64,000 bases of DNA from Alloascoidea africana (taxonomy: Eukaryota; Ascomycota; Alloascoideomycetes; Alloascoideales; Alloascoideaceae). Positions 21,236 through 32,408 of this stretch are shown here, in pieces. Each line of letters opens with the position of its first letter. The first letter of the stretch is position 1. The notes under the pieces are model-generated. The model was not told the DNA's origin and searched no databases. It saw only the letters and a list, made by a program, of their open reading frames with translations. The DNA lies in the NCBI GenBank assembly GCA_030581615.1, contig JAKTTT010000029.1, positions 1 to 64,000 of the forward strand, given 5' to 3'. Position numbers and translations under genes: made by a program.

Positions 21236-23031
21236 TGAAAACCCCCCTCCGTCAAGGTTAATTGGGATGATTTAAAAAGAAGAAGAATGTCAAGATTTTG
21301 AGGAAGGGAAATATAGATTCAGTTTCAATTTATAGAACCAACTTTTTCAGATGCCTTCATTTGGAGAAACACAAATTTTGGGAAATTATGCATGGATATG
21401 GGCATATATGATTTGAACTCAATCCTAAGCTAAGCCAAGCGAAGCTAAGATTCCACTGCCATATGTTGTGGCAATGGATTAAATCACCGTCGGTACTTTT
21501 ATTTCTTTTCTTTTCTTTTTTCTTTTACATTTTTACGTTTATTTGTCTCTTTTCTCTTTTCACTGGGGGAGTTTTGGACGGTTATTACATCACATCTGCC
21601 TCGGGCTCTGCGACTGAGGAAAGGCAGAAGGAGAGAATAGCCGTTTGCAGCGATATCAGCGTCATTTGCACAAGCAGTTCGATCAAAAGGATCTAAACTG
21701 CATCTTGGGCTTGGTTCTCCCTTTGCGAACGGCGAGACTCGCATTAAAGCCGTGAAGGAGTCCTTTAGCATATTCAAAGATGGTGGCAAAAACACGCGAA
21801 TGTGGAAGCATACAGGGAATAAAACCTGGAATAGAAGCCTGTTTCAACAATAAAGCTAGCTAGTTAATGATTGTAGCATAATAGACTAATCTGAAGGATG
21901 GAAAGTCGTAAAGCAAAAGTGGCTTGCTCCTGTTCTCAGTCTCCAAAGGTATTGAGCTGAGTTCTACGGCTGACGATGGCAATACACTGGATGAAGATGG
22001 ACATGGACACGAAAATGAAAATAGCACTCAGCACGGTTCAGCGCGGTTCCTGTGAGCTCGAGGACCGAGCATGCTACGATCCAAGCCAGCTGGGCTGGTT
22101 GGCTCCCAGGCAAGCGTGGAAGAGGAAGTGGCGATGAGGCTCTGCGACTACGTTGCATGTGCCGAAACACAGGCTGCTACAGCTGCTACAGCTGCTACAC
22201 CCTGAATCGTCCGTAGCGGAAGCCGAAGCCGAAGACGAAGACGATGAAGACTAAGATGAAGATGAAGACGAAGACGAAGACGATGGCGATGGCGATGGAG
22301 AGGACAGCGGCGTGGGCTTAGAAACAAACAAACGCCTGTGCCGCTGCAACAGCACTGCCTCATTTCCAGCACATTCCTCCGAGCAAGAGGCAGAGAAACA
22401 GAGAAACAGAGAAGCAAAGAAGCAAAGAAGCCTGAGAGCCCTCCCCGGCCACCCTGAAGAGACCTCAAGCACTCCAAGTGACCCTCACTCGTGAGAATCA
22501 CTCGTGAGAACGAGTGATTCGGTGCGTGGCGAGCTGGCAAAATTTGCGTGTTGATAAACACCGCCAGTAGAATGCTCTCCCGGCATCGTGGCGCCATCCA
22601 GGCCAACATTTCATTCCTAGCTAAACAAGGAGGACGAGGACCACCACTTCCATCTAGGGTCGCAGTTTGGCCACTTCTGCTTCGAAATACACGGCAGTTA
22701 ATTAAATTATTATCGGGTAGGGAAAACCGAAACCGAAGAGAAGCAACAAAAAGTAATAGAGAAAGAGAGAGAGAAACAGAAAAAAAAAGGGAAGAAAAGC
22801 TTCAACGTAATAGGCGCGCGCAGACTTCATTATAACTAGGTAGCAAAAAAAAACAAGATAAGTGAGTCGCAAGACAGAAGATATGTATAAGGTAGATACG
22901 AAGAAAACATGGAAGAAGATATCTTAAACAATCTAATCAAAAAAAGGGAGATATCGTAGATCCAAAGCTAGGGCACAAACTAATGCTGATCACTTCGTCT
23001 CTTTCATCCACTTCCTTTTTTGCTCCATTTC
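21236..23031. other. Long gene-poor region with low-complexity DNA
   Basis: About 1.8 kb between the SDR gene and BMH1. At 22170-22310 there are GCTGCTACA repeats and long GAAGAC/GATGGC trinucleotide-like runs that keep several frames open without meaning. At 22495-22520 there is a small perfect hairpin. From 22735 to 22800 the DNA is purine-rich. I recognise no gene. Confidence 0.5.
22495..22520. repeat. Perfect 11-bp hairpin with direct repeat
   Basis: GAATCACTCGT and its exact complement ACGAGTGATTC are separated by four bases. A second copy of CACTCGTGAGA lies just upstream. It may be a terminator-like hairpin or a factor site. Confidence 0.75.
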
Positions 23032-23868
23032 TCAAGCCTTCGTCTCTTCAGTCTCAGGGGCGGCAGCAGAGCCAGAGCCAGCGGTGCCAGCGGCGGCGGC
23101 GTTGGAGGCGGCTTCGGCTGGTTCTTGGGCAGGCTCCTTGTCCTTCTTCTCTTCCAACTCGGCCATATCAGAAGTCCATAGCGTCAAGTTATCCCTCAAC
23201 AATTGCATGATGAGTGTGGAGTCCTTGTAGCTTTCTTCGCTCAGTGTATCCAACTCAGCAATGGCATCATCAAAGGCCTGCTTCGCCAACTCACATGCCT
23301 GATCAGGGCTATTCTGGATTTCATAGTAGAAAACAGAAAAGTTCAAGGCCAACCCGAGCCTTATGGGATGGGTTGGTGGGAGATCGGTGGCAGCAATGTC
23401 TGAAGCTTGCTGGTAAGCCTTCAAAGAATCGTCCGCAGCTTTTGATCTCACGTCTTCAGAGGTGAATTCGGCCAAGTAGCGGTAGTAATCTCCAACCATC
23501 TTGTAATAGAAAACCTTGGACTCGCTGGACTTGGCCTTTGGAATCAAATGCGTATTCACAGTGTCCAAAGTATCTTTGCAAATGTCCGAAAGCTCCTTCT
23601 CAATCTTGGATCTATAGTTAGAAATGAGATCAACATGGGACTGTGAGCCCTTGGCCTCCTCCCTTTGCTCAATCGAAGATATAATCCTCCAAGAGGCTCG
23701 GTGCGAACCGATCACATTCTTGTAGGCGACAGACAACAAGTTTCGTTCTTCCACAGACAACTCTGAATCGGCAGAGGCGGCGACTTCCTTCATAGCTGTG
23801 ACCATTTCCTCGTACCGCTCAGCCTGTTCGGCGAGCTTGGCAAGATAGACGTTTTGTTCTCTAGACAT
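23032..23868 (-). CDS. BMH1: 14-3-3 protein
   Basis: Dimeric phosphoserine/threonine-binding adaptor of signalling. Intronless, 278 residues. Typical 14-3-3 landmarks are [16 protein letters not shown] at the start, [54 protein letters not shown] and DNLTLWTSD. The Ala/Glu-rich tail (about residues 238-278) is longer than in animal proteins but normal for fungi. S. cerevisiae has two such genes (BMH1, BMH2); I use BMH1 without claiming a specific paralogue. The gene is divergent from INH1 across a GC-rich 348-bp promoter. Confidence 0.95.
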   Translation of the reverse strand: MSREQNVYLAKLAEQAERYEEMVTAMKEVAASADSELSVEERNLLSVAYKNVIGSHRASWRIISSIEQREEAKGSQSHVDLISNYRSKIEKELSDICKDTLDTVNTHLIPKAKSSESKVFYYKMVGDYYRYLAEFTSEDVRSKAADDSLKAYQQASDIAATDLPPTHPIRLGLALNFSVFYYEIQNSPDQACELAKQAFDDAIAELDTLSEESYKDSTLIMQLLRDNLTLWTSDMAELEEKKDKEPAQEPAEAASNAAAAGTAGSGSAAAPETEETKA

Positions 23869-24091
23869 TGCAAAAAGTATGGAGATGAGAAAGTTTGGTA
23901 CAAAAACACTAGTATATCAAGGGGGTGGAGGTGAAAAGATTGATCACAGAATCAAGACGTGTGTTTGTTGATTTCGAGTGAGTTGTCCAGAGATAAAAGG
24001 GGAAAATCACTTGAATGTTCCGTGCCGCGTAAATCTGGGCACGGCCTGCGAAAAGCCCTCAAGAATTCCCGAGACATGGCGCTCCAAACTT

Positions 24092-24192
24092 CCGGGCAAC
24101 CAGCTGGCGGGTTGCCCGGCCTTCGGGTTGCCCGGCCTTGGAGCTCCCACCCTGCAATTCTCAAGGTTGAGCTGGAGCTGGAGCTGGAGCCG
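24092..24192. repeat. GC-rich promoter repeats between BMH1 and INH1
   Basis: A hairpin with 10-bp arms (24092-24101 and 24110-24119) overlaps two tandem copies of the 16-bp unit GGGTTGCCCGGCCTTC (24109-24124 and 24125-24140). At 24169-24192 GAGCTG is repeated about four times. The gap 23869-24216 is much richer in G+C than its surroundings. Confidence 0.75.
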
Positions 24193-24216
24193 GCCGGAAA
24201 TCCCATCCTCGCCAAC

Positions 24217-24898
24217 ATGCTGCGCACTGCTCTTCGATCCTGTCCCCGTCCCCGTCCGTCCCTCGCCGCCACGAAGCTCGCTCCCGTGGCCGTCCAGGCC
24301 AGAGCCTACTCCGAGGGCGACACCGGCGCGCCCCGCAGCGACGGCGGCGACTCGTTCACCGTGAGTGTGCCATTCCTGTTCCCGCCGGCGGTTCCGAGAT
24401 CTGGTCTGCTGTGCGTGCCAAGCACACAGGCCTAGGACTGAGCACCAAGCACCAAGCACCAAGCTCGGTGTTCGGTGTTCAGTGTTGAGTCCAGTCCATA
24501 TCCAACTCGACTGCCAAAGTGCTCTCTCTGTATATAAATACATAAATATACATGTCCATTGGATTTCGGCTCTGGCTCCTAGCCCTGGCTTTTGTACCAC
24601 TGGTTTGCACACACACTAACATCTAGTCAACCGCTCTAGAAACGTGAAAAAGCCCAGGAAGATTACTACATCAAGCAACATGAAGCTGAAAAGCTTTCCA
24701 GTTTGAAAGCAGAGCTTGCGAAACATAAAGAAACTGTGGAATCTCTTTCTCGAAGACTGTAAGTGCCCCCCAATTGCTTCTTCCAGGTGTTTCCGGAATT
24801 CGGAAAAAGCTCGGTCTTGAGCCTCGAAACTCCAATTCTGAATCTGAATCTAACCTTTCCTTTATCTTAGTGACTCTCTTGAAAAAGGAGAAAAATAG
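24217..24898 (+). CDS. INH1: Mitochondrial F1Fo-ATPase inhibitor (IF1)
   Basis: Blocks ATP hydrolysis by F1 when the matrix acidifies. Exons 24217-24360, 24640-24758 and 24871-24898 give 96 residues. The N-terminal arginine-rich presequence ends near RAYSEGDTGAPRS, followed by DSFTKREKAQEDYYIKQHEAEKL, the minimal inhibitory region, and a coiled coil. The last exon has only 28 nt. The first intron (279 nt) is several times longer than the others here and carries GCACCAA repeats. Exon 1 is extremely GC-rich, unlike exon 2. The start is the only ATG that gives a presequence of usual length. Confidence 0.92.
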
Positions 24899-25004
24899 AT
24901 GCTTGAGAATTTTACTTTATATATGGAGTCTTAATTGTCAATGATAAACCTTAGCACTTATACAGGAAACACTCATTACTATATACAATTTCCCATCATT
25001 ACCA

Positions 25005-26972
25005 TTACCACCTTTTACCTGTTTCCTTCGGGTATCGACGTTCCAAGTCTTCCACCATATCCAGCATTTTCCTCCGATGCCTTGTCAACTCTTCCTTATA
25101 CTCCTCGTTCATTTCTCGCTTTTGTATCATTCGGCTGATTCTCTTGGATATCATCCGAACTGTTGTAAGAAGTACAAACTTGGCCTCGCCAATAGACTTG
25201 CCCCGATCTTTACCCTTGCTCGCCATCATGTTCATGTTCATGTCCAAGGCTTGTTTCGGCTCCATCTGTGAAACAACCATCGAAATAACCTTGTCCTTTG
25301 ATTCTCTTGGCAATTGTTTCCCATCAACGCATTCCATATAACTATACAAAAGAGACAACGGTAATGAATCTTTGTATTCTGGATAAACCGCCGGTATCAA
25401 CTCAACTCTCAACTTTTCAAGCTTTTGAAATGGTCTAATATCATTACCACCCCCACTCCATTCCTCGTTTTTGATGATCCGAAATCCATACGTAAACGTA
25501 GTCAAATCAGGATTAGGCTTTGTGAAATCATTCACCATAGAATCCAGCAAATTCATTGCCGCTTCCTCCCTATGACCAAGCTTGTGGAGACATCGAATAT
25601 ACTTGTTATATACTGAAACATCAAGTGGCTCCTTTCTTAATTTCTTGTAACTGGTCTTGGTCAAGGGTAACTTCTCTTCACGAAGAATATGTTTGAAAAA
25701 TGCAATTCCTTCCTTGTACATTCCACAATTATAAAAAGCTTGCATTAGTGTATCGACGCATCTGACATTTAACGACAACTTTTCAATCGGATTTGAAAAA
25801 TTGTGTTTTGTTACAATCGCATTGTCCAAAAAAAGGGAATCCTTTTGTGTGATATTCAACCAAGAATGCAAAATTTCAAGGCCTTGCCTTATGCTTCCCG
25901 GATCAGTGACGCCTGTTGTGTAAACTCTTGCGTAACCAAGCACTGTAGAACTATCAATAAGATTGGATAATCTGAATCTTCTCGTACTCGCAACCTGTTT
26001 CAAGTACTGTTCTTTCAACAATGACCAGATATACTCGGCTTTCCCAATAGCCTCTTTTCTAGATTCTGCATTAGAATCCATATTGGTCAAGGATTTCAAC
26101 ATTATAAAATATGTGACCTTGTCTGGAATTATCGCAGTAAATTGACGGTTGTACATCTGATCAAAGAATTCCCAGGCGATGTAACTTTCAGAACAATTCA
26201 ACAATGCTTCAACAAGACTGTTTGCATGCATGATATTTCGATTCACTCTGGATTTTTCATTCCCCAAAGATTCGAAAATTTTAAGTAAATCTTTAGCCCT
26301 ATTCGGACTAATCTGGGTCGACATATTTGCAAACCCACGGAAAAGAATTGTATAGGTATATTCATTGGGGAAACATCCCCATTTTTTCATATCGTTGAGT
26401 AACTTTATCGCATTTGCTCCCTTGCCATTCAACAATAACTTTTCTATGATCAAATTGAATCCATAGATCCCATTTTCACCTGATAATCGACAAAGTTGTA
26501 TTGCTTTTTCAAGTTCCCCTTTGTTTAGAAATTTAAGTGAATCTTTCTCAACAATAAAAGAATCCCTTAGTTGCTTTTCACTTGTGCCAAGGTACTTGTA
26601 AAATAACTTTTTGTTATGTTTAACCAATGGAATAATATTGGATGGAGCATCGGGAGATATCTCATCCACTCCTTTCAAATCCTGTTTGATTAGAGTTAAC
26701 CGCTTAGAATCCTTATATTTCAAATCAACAGATCGGTTCAAAGCCTGAATCGCCTGCTTCCCTGAATACTTTTTAGACCCCTTCATTTGCTTCCTTCTAT
26801 ACCGTTCTTCTCGTTGTTCCAATCTTAGTTGGTCCAGATATTCATAATCTGAATTAACCAGCCGATTCAACCTCCCCTTGATTTGACCCCTGTTACAACT
26901 ACATGAAGAGAAAAGTCTCGCATTTTGCAAAAACAGAGAAGGTACCCGAACCAATGATCTGCTATTTGCCAT
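25005..26972 (-). CDS. Pentatricopeptide repeat protein, probably mitochondrial
   Basis: Intronless, 655 residues. The N-terminus is rich in Arg/Ser without acidic residues (MANSRSLVRVPSLFLQNARLFSS), which fits mitochondrial import. PPR-type helix pairs can be seen at about 170-225 (GFNLIIEKLLLNGKGANAIK, NEYTYTILFRGFANM) and again at about 400-480 (VSVYNKYIRCLHKLGHREEA). Such proteins bind mitochondrial RNAs and act in stability, splicing or translation. I cannot tell which yeast PPR protein (for example Ccm1-like) is its orthologue. Stop and start are clear, and the gene is convergent with INH1. Confidence 0.8.
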   Translation of the reverse strand: MANSRSLVRVPSLFLQNARLFSSCSCNRGQIKGRLNRLVNSDYEYLDQLRLEQREERYRRKQMKGSKKYSGKQAIQALNRSVDLKYKDSKRLTLIKQDLKGVDEISPDAPSNIIPLVKHNKKLFYKYLGTSEKQLRDSFIVEKDSLKFLNKGELEKAIQLCRLSGENGIYGFNLIIEKLLLNGKGANAIKLLNDMKKWGCFPNEYTYTILFRGFANMSTQISPNRAKDLLKIFESLGNEKSRVNRNIMHANSLVEALLNCSESYIAWEFFDQMYNRQFTAIIPDKVTYFIMLKSLTNMDSNAESRKEAIGKAEYIWSLLKEQYLKQVASTRRFRLSNLIDSSTVLGYARVYTTGVTDPGSIRQGLEILHSWLNITQKDSLFLDNAIVTKHNFSNPIEKLSLNVRCVDTLMQAFYNCGMYKEGIAFFKHILREEKLPLTKTSYKKLRKEPLDVSVYNKYIRCLHKLGHREEAAMNLLDSMVNDFTKPNPDLTTFTYGFRIIKNEEWSGGGNDIRPFQKLEKLRVELIPAVYPEYKDSLPLSLLYSYMECVDGKQLPRESKDKVISMVVSQMEPKQALDMNMNMMASKGKDRGKSIGEAKFVLLTTVRMISKRISRMIQKREMNEEYKEELTRHRRKMLDMVEDLERRYPKETGKRW

Positions 26973-27289
26973 TTATGGTTTTTGTGATTTCTTTTCTTTT
27001 AATTTTGTTAAAAATGGAAAAAAGTGAATAGATGTGATGAGGTAATTGTTACGCCTTTGATTAGTAACACCTGTGTTTTTTTTTGAGATCATTGGTGTCA
27101 GGGTTACCCAGCCTCACTCGTGGATCAAGATCTACTACTATCTCTCTCTCTTCTCCTTTTTGTGAATCAAGTGTCTAAATTTGAGTCATTGTTTTGTCCT
27201 ACAGACTTGCCTTTGACCATTTGACTTGTGGATCTTTAAATCGCACGTGGATTGAACACAATAACACTTGTATTTAACAGAGAGCGACA
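26973..27289. other. Divergent promoter of the PPR gene and CSN1
   Basis: 317 bp of AT-rich DNA with a CACGTG E-box core at 27244-27249, about 40 bp before the CSN1 start, a possible Cbf1-type site. I see no gene in it. Confidence 0.45.
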
Positions 27290-28881
27290 ATGGATATAAG
27301 AACAGGGCATTGTAAGTTGATGTATGTGATATCCATGGCAAATAGTTATTAACAAGTTTTTTTCAAAGCAATAGATACGAGATTCGATTTATCGTCATAC
27401 ATTTCCAATTATAAAGGTACGCGATTTTGAAAATTCTGGGTTCTCGTTTTAACAAGCTAATTGGGGGGTTTTTGAGTTTTTCAGGGTTACCAAAGTCATG
27501 CCGTCTTTACTTTATTGTTAAAGTTGCGGTAAAGCGAGGGTTGAACAAACTAGCAATTGAAGCTTCAAGAGAAGGGATACTAGAGTTTGAAAAATCAAAA
27601 TATATACTGCCCCATGCTTTTGAGCTTTTCACTGAAGTGCTTTCGAATAGTGATGATTTAGAAGATGAAGAATTTATATCCAGATATCCTGAACAATGGG
27701 GGAAAAATATAACAGCTGGATTGGATACGGATCTATTAGCTGAAAAACAGCAGTTGAAAAATCTTTTGGACCAACGCAAAAAGGATTCATTTAATACAGA
27801 TACAAATGATATCGATTCCAAAATTCAAAACGTAATTAACAAAATGATACATCTATACCTTGTGAAATCAGATTATCCCAATGCAGTCAACATGATTTCC
27901 AGATTGAATGAAATTATGTCTGGATTACAAGGTTATAAAGTATTGGATTCCGCAAAAACAGTACAAAAACTCGTTATTATTAGCGTTTTGGAAGAAAATT
28001 GGAATAATGTTTTTCTACAAGCAAAAGCTCTCGAAAATACTTATGAAGAATGTATTCTTAAAATGACAGAATTCCCAAATTTCATATCCCCTGATAATTG
28101 GATACTGGTTACAAAAGCATACTGGACGGTTGAAATTTATTCGATTCTGGCGTTATTCAACTGTAGGTTGTACCATGATGCGATAACCCGGTTTTTAAAA
28201 CTTTTCAAAGATGATCAGTTTGTGAATTTTTTATCAAACGAGTTTGGAAAGACGGATGGTGATGAACATTTTAGTCATGATGATATTCTCATTACCTCTG
28301 ATGACCTACTGATCTATGTGACGTTCTCCGCTTTGGCCAGTCTTAGTTTAACAGAACTTCGAAATTTAAACAAAGATGCAACTTTCAAACTTTTGGTTGA
28401 TGAACTTTCAAGCAACCCAATTAGTCTAAAACTGTCCCGCTTATTGGAACTTTATACAGAGTCGAGTTTTAGATCACTTCTCGTTGAATTACATGCAAAC
28501 ACAACACTGTCAAATGGATCACCATCATTGGACATGTTTCTCTCGTCTGTTTATTTACATTTGTTATATCTGATTCGAGGGAGAGTGCTTATCCAATTCT
28601 TGGCTTCTTTCAAGAAAATTACCGTACCTCACATCATTTCAATTCTCGGATTCGAGACAGATTGTTCAAATGAAATCAAAAATGATATCCTTTTCCTAAT
28701 AAAAACACTCAAGTTGAACATTCGGTACGATTCAATTGAACAAAGTTTCTCATATGTGGCTGATGGATCTGATGCTTCCCATTATAAACGACTCGTTTCA
28801 AACATTAATGAAGTCTTGGATGATTTGGAAAAATCTATTACTATTGATAGAGTCATAAGAGCATCTATTGTGAATAAGTAG
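27290..28881 (+). CDS. COP9 signalosome subunit 1-like PCI protein
   Basis: Exons 27290-27311, 27375-27416 and 27485-28881 give 486 residues. The start MDIRTGHYTRFDLSSYISNYKG resembles the FDLxxYxxNY start of Csn1, and the middle and C-terminal helices (YDSIEQSFSYV near residue 440) fit a PCI domain. Csn1 is part of the signalosome that removes Nedd8/Rub1 from cullins; its paralogue in the proteasome lid is Rpn7. I favour Csn1 because of the start and length, but Rpn7 is not fully excluded. Introns are 63 and 68 nt and the first exon only 22 nt. Confidence 0.7.
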
Positions 28882-29175
28882 AAAGAAAAGTGTTTATTTT
28901 TGGGAGTTGCTTGGAAAAAACAAAAGTTTGCATATTTTACCGTTTTGCTAAAAAAGCATTTCCTTAATGATTTTTTTGTTTATTGAACCCAGTTGGTGTG
29001 ATAGGAGCAATGTACTCTGAATTTTTGCTCGAAAATAGTATACATATTATGTGCTACAGGAAGTCTTAGATACAGATATTCACTAGCAAACTGTTGCGAG
29101 AATTGATTAGCCGGCACATGCTCCCATATTATTCCCCTTTTATACCTATGCTTTCCAAAAAAAAAAAGATCTGGT

Positions 29176-31109
29176 TTAATCCCCCAGTGCTGGCAAAATC
29201 TGATTCGAAACACTAATTTTCCTATTTGTGTTTATTCCCACGCCATTATTCGCTTTGATTTTCTTTCTAGTATTCTCGTTTTCGGCGACGGATGATGAAA
29301 AGCGACACTCCATCTGACTCGAAAACTCATCTATCGCGTTAATAGTACAAACCCGCTTATTTGTATCGTTGAGACTGAGCTTATTCATTTCCCTTAGAGA
29401 ATCATCATGCTCATCAAAACTTAAAGAATCCCCAAAACAGGACGAGCTATGGCTGTTCTCAATGGCTTCCGATAAATACTCTCGTTTCCTTTCTATTTCA
29501 CGTTTTTGTTTGTTTTTTAGTTTAATGTTTTGTATCATTTCTTGTACCTCTGTCCAGGGAACCACCTTCAGAGATAGCACCCTTGATAACCCATACTCTT
29601 CCACGGACATGTTGAATCTTTTTCTTCCGGATTGTCCTTTGCGGGGACTCCAAAAGCAGAAATGTTTGCCTTTAAGTGGATTCCCCTTATCATTGACAAT
29701 CCCTTCAATGTCAAAGAGAATACTAGCGGAAAATTTTGTATTCTTCCTAACCTGGGGCTCAATCTGGAGGAAATGAAGTTCAAACAGAAGATTCACAACC
29801 TCGACCACTATTGAAATTGACTCTGAGTCGCTAGTATCGTTGAACCCAAAGAGGCTTTTAAGTGATCGCATAGAGTCAGGTAGCCCAAATATCGAGAGCA
29901 AAATCACAGCTTTCTTTAAATTGTAAGCAAGGTTTGGTGGAGATTCAAAAGAAGTTGGATCTCCTGCGCGTTTGCATTTAGAACAGTTAAATTGCTTATT
30001 TTGATTAATATTGTTGCAAAAAGCTTCAGCATCGGCTCGGTAGGACATATGACAATATAAATGAGCTCTAACACCACATTTCCCACAAATTAAAAACGGA
30101 CAGCCTTTAATAGTAGTTCTTGATCCACATTCACAGTCAATTTTCTCACCAAGTTGCGTATTCTTGTAAGGTTTGGCTGTAATTGGGCCAGTATCTGCCT
30201 GAGGTTGAGTTGGATCAATATCTTCATAATCTCTATCAGATTTCAGCAAATCCGATAAAGATAGTTTATATTGAGAAATTGGCGATTTTTGTGAGTAAGG
30301 CTCCAAGTGTGATCCATCTTCCTTGGCTATTCTGTCATGCTCAGTTTCAGCTTCTTCCCTTTCGGGCAGAGACATGACTTTCACTGTGACACTGAAAAAT
30401 CATTAGAACAGTCGATCCCAAGTGGATGCTTAAAAACCAGTAAAGATCCTTACTTATGATATGGAGTTTCTAAACTTCCTGCATTATGTTTATCAACAGA
30501 AACTGAAAACCGAGGTGTCTCCTCTTTAGAAGCATCTTTAAAATGATCAGGTTGGTAATCTTGAGGACAAGAATCATTAAATAAAAGATGCATGGACAAG
30601 TATCTATCATCGGGTAGAGGTGGCAAAGACTGTGTTATCAATATGAATCTTCTCATCAACATTTGCAGTGCTTTTCGTGCATCATCCAAAGAGATGCTTG
30701 AATTGTTTAACTTAAACGATGACATCTTATCATCAGTTTCGGAAGAATATTCGAAAGTAAAAGTATAAGATTCTGCGATTTCAATTGGGTTATCTGGATC
30801 AGTAAAAATCGAAAGCACAAGAGATTGTAAATACTTTTGCGCAATCGCCTGGTAAACACCCTGTTCAAGCCAGTCAAGGAAACTATCGGCTTCTTTGGAA
30901 ACTCCTCGAACAATGGTTTTGATTTTAATAGAGTCTCTACGTGATATCTTCCCAGATTTATTACTAGCAGCATATCTCTGGTCAATGAAACAATCGTCGT
31001 TGAAAAACCCACGCAGGAACGCTAGACAGCCAAACGAGACTGTAAGCAGGGTGTTAACCAGCTTGAGCGAGTGTGCCGAAGTTACTTTCGTAGCAGTTAC
31101 AGTTGACAT
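29176..31109 (-). CDS. HOP1: Meiotic HORMA-domain protein Hop1
   Basis: Component of the meiotic chromosome axis that steers recombination to the homologue. Exons 31109-30454 and 30391-29176 give 623 residues (605 in S. cerevisiae). The HORMA domain covers about 15-215 (LLTVSFGCLAFLRGFFNDDCFIDQR, IKIKTIVRGVSKEADSFLDWLE, LMRRFILITQSLPPLP, DYQPDHFKDA). A PHD-like zinc finger follows at about 300-360 (CECG, CGKCGVRAHLYCH, CSKCK). The 62-nt intron lies just after the HORMA domain, with a GTAAGG donor and a CTAATG branch site. The C-terminus is Lys/Asn-rich. Sexual development genes are therefore still kept in this yeast. Confidence 0.95.
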
Positions 31110-31757
31110 GGTCCAAGCGAGATGGGAAGTGAAGACAACATAGTCGGATCTTGTCTTTTTATATAGAAGGTCTTAGAGACCGTTGCATTACCAATGTTGT
31201 CGTCCATCTATCGAAGGTCCACACCGTGGTTCAAGAACCCTTGGACAGACGGAACAAGCACCCACACAGACCGCCCATATCAACAAGCAAGCGTTATTCA
31301 ATCCCAGCCTATCAACTCAAAACGGCTATTTAGACTGCCCTGGGCCTTTCTATTAATCGGAACATATCTGTCGAGCCGTTGGGTGTGTGAAAAGACCAGG
31401 AATCTGCAAGAAAGTCCCGATTCGGGTGCCTGCTTCCAGAAATCTGCAAAATGATGCTTTGCCCATGCACCATGCCCGATTAGAATAAGGTCGCGTTCAC
31501 ACGACCCCCCAAAACCACAGAATAATGGATTGATGTGCTGTCAAGCTATGTCGGAAAGTGGTTAAGCTCGTCAATATCCTAGCTGTCTATTAGTAAAAGG
31601 AGCATAAAATGCTTTCAGTGCGAGCAAAGCACAAAACTGGCAATGAGATGCATATTCAGATTACCCTACATTAAATCACGTGGCCATATCTGCGATCCAG
31701 TTAGAAACACCAGCTCCCCCAGACAATCGCTCTCCATCATCATACTCATCCTCATAA
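31110..31757. other. Intergenic promoter region
   Basis: About 650 bp between HOP1 (divergent) and the Ser-rich gene. It contains a CACGTG E-box core at 31678-31683, a possible Cbf1-type site. I recognise no gene. Confidence 0.45.
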
Positions 31758-32408
31758 ATGACACAGAAGGACGAAAATAACTCGCTTTTGACACTGTCGA
31801 CATCCTTGTCGGGATCTTTGCGATCTCTGGATCTGCCGCCTCAATCTTTGTTGATATCATCGACAAACGCCTCAATTTGTTCAGACTCGGACTACCAGCA
31901 AACGCTTTCACGCCCCTTGTCCAGGTCCTCAACGCTCTCTGGCATGTCGACGACTGCCACCAAGGACGGGATTGAGGGCAATCGTGTTCATAGATATCGT
32001 GTATACCAACCTTACACCAGTTCTTTGCTTTCATCTTATGCTCCAATGGTTCCTGATGGCGAAAATGCGCATGACAATCCGGAAGACGTTGGAGAAGAGG
32101 ATGCAAGGTCAATCTCGTCAGTGAATTCAGGCGAAAGCTCTTCAAACTACTCTATTTCGTCGTCTACACAACCTCCTAATGATCCTTCAGCTCCTCCTTT
32201 TACTTTAAAGGAGAAGATCAAGTTGCTGAGAACTGGACATGCATTGGGCAATCCACATTCACGTTCAGTTTCCCTAACCTCAACGTCTGATGAAAATGAC
32301 CGCTTGAGTAATAGCAACTACGTAGAGAGCTCTAATTCTTCAGTTCTTGGAAACACTTCTTCCAGGGCTGAGAATGGATCACAAGTTGTTGAGACAGGTC
32401 CCACTTAG
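31758..32408 (+). CDS. Serine-rich orphan protein
   Basis: 216 residues, intronless, not recognised. It is Ser/Thr/Asn-rich and probably disordered. The only structured-looking stretch is FTLKEKIKLLRTGHALGNP (near 150-168), followed by HSRSVSLTSTSDEND, which looks like a basophilic-kinase or 14-3-3 docking site. The start follows directly after an in-frame TAA, so the ATG is well defined. Codon use looks like that of the neighbouring genes, so I believe the frame is real, but I offer no function. Confidence 0.55.
   Translation: MTQKDENNSLLTLSTSLSGSLRSLDLPPQSLLISSTNASICSDSDYQQTLSRPLSRSSTLSGMSTTATKDGIEGNRVHRYRVYQPYTSSLLSSYAPMVPDGENAHDNPEDVGEEDARSISSVNSGESSSNYSISSSTQPPNDPSAPPFTLKEKIKLLRTGHALGNPHSRSVSLTSTSDENDRLSNSNYVESSNSSVLGNTSSRAENGSQVVETGPT

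Noticed and set aside
22148-22609. Minus-strand ORF of 153 codons
   Set aside because: It is made largely of Arg/Leu/His runs from a trinucleotide-like tract; the opposite strand gives equally open Asp/Glu runs. Low complexity explains it.
24007-24612. Minus-strand ORF of 201 codons over INH1
   Set aside because: It is antisense to INH1 exon 1 and its intron in a GC-rich island, where stop codons are rare by composition.
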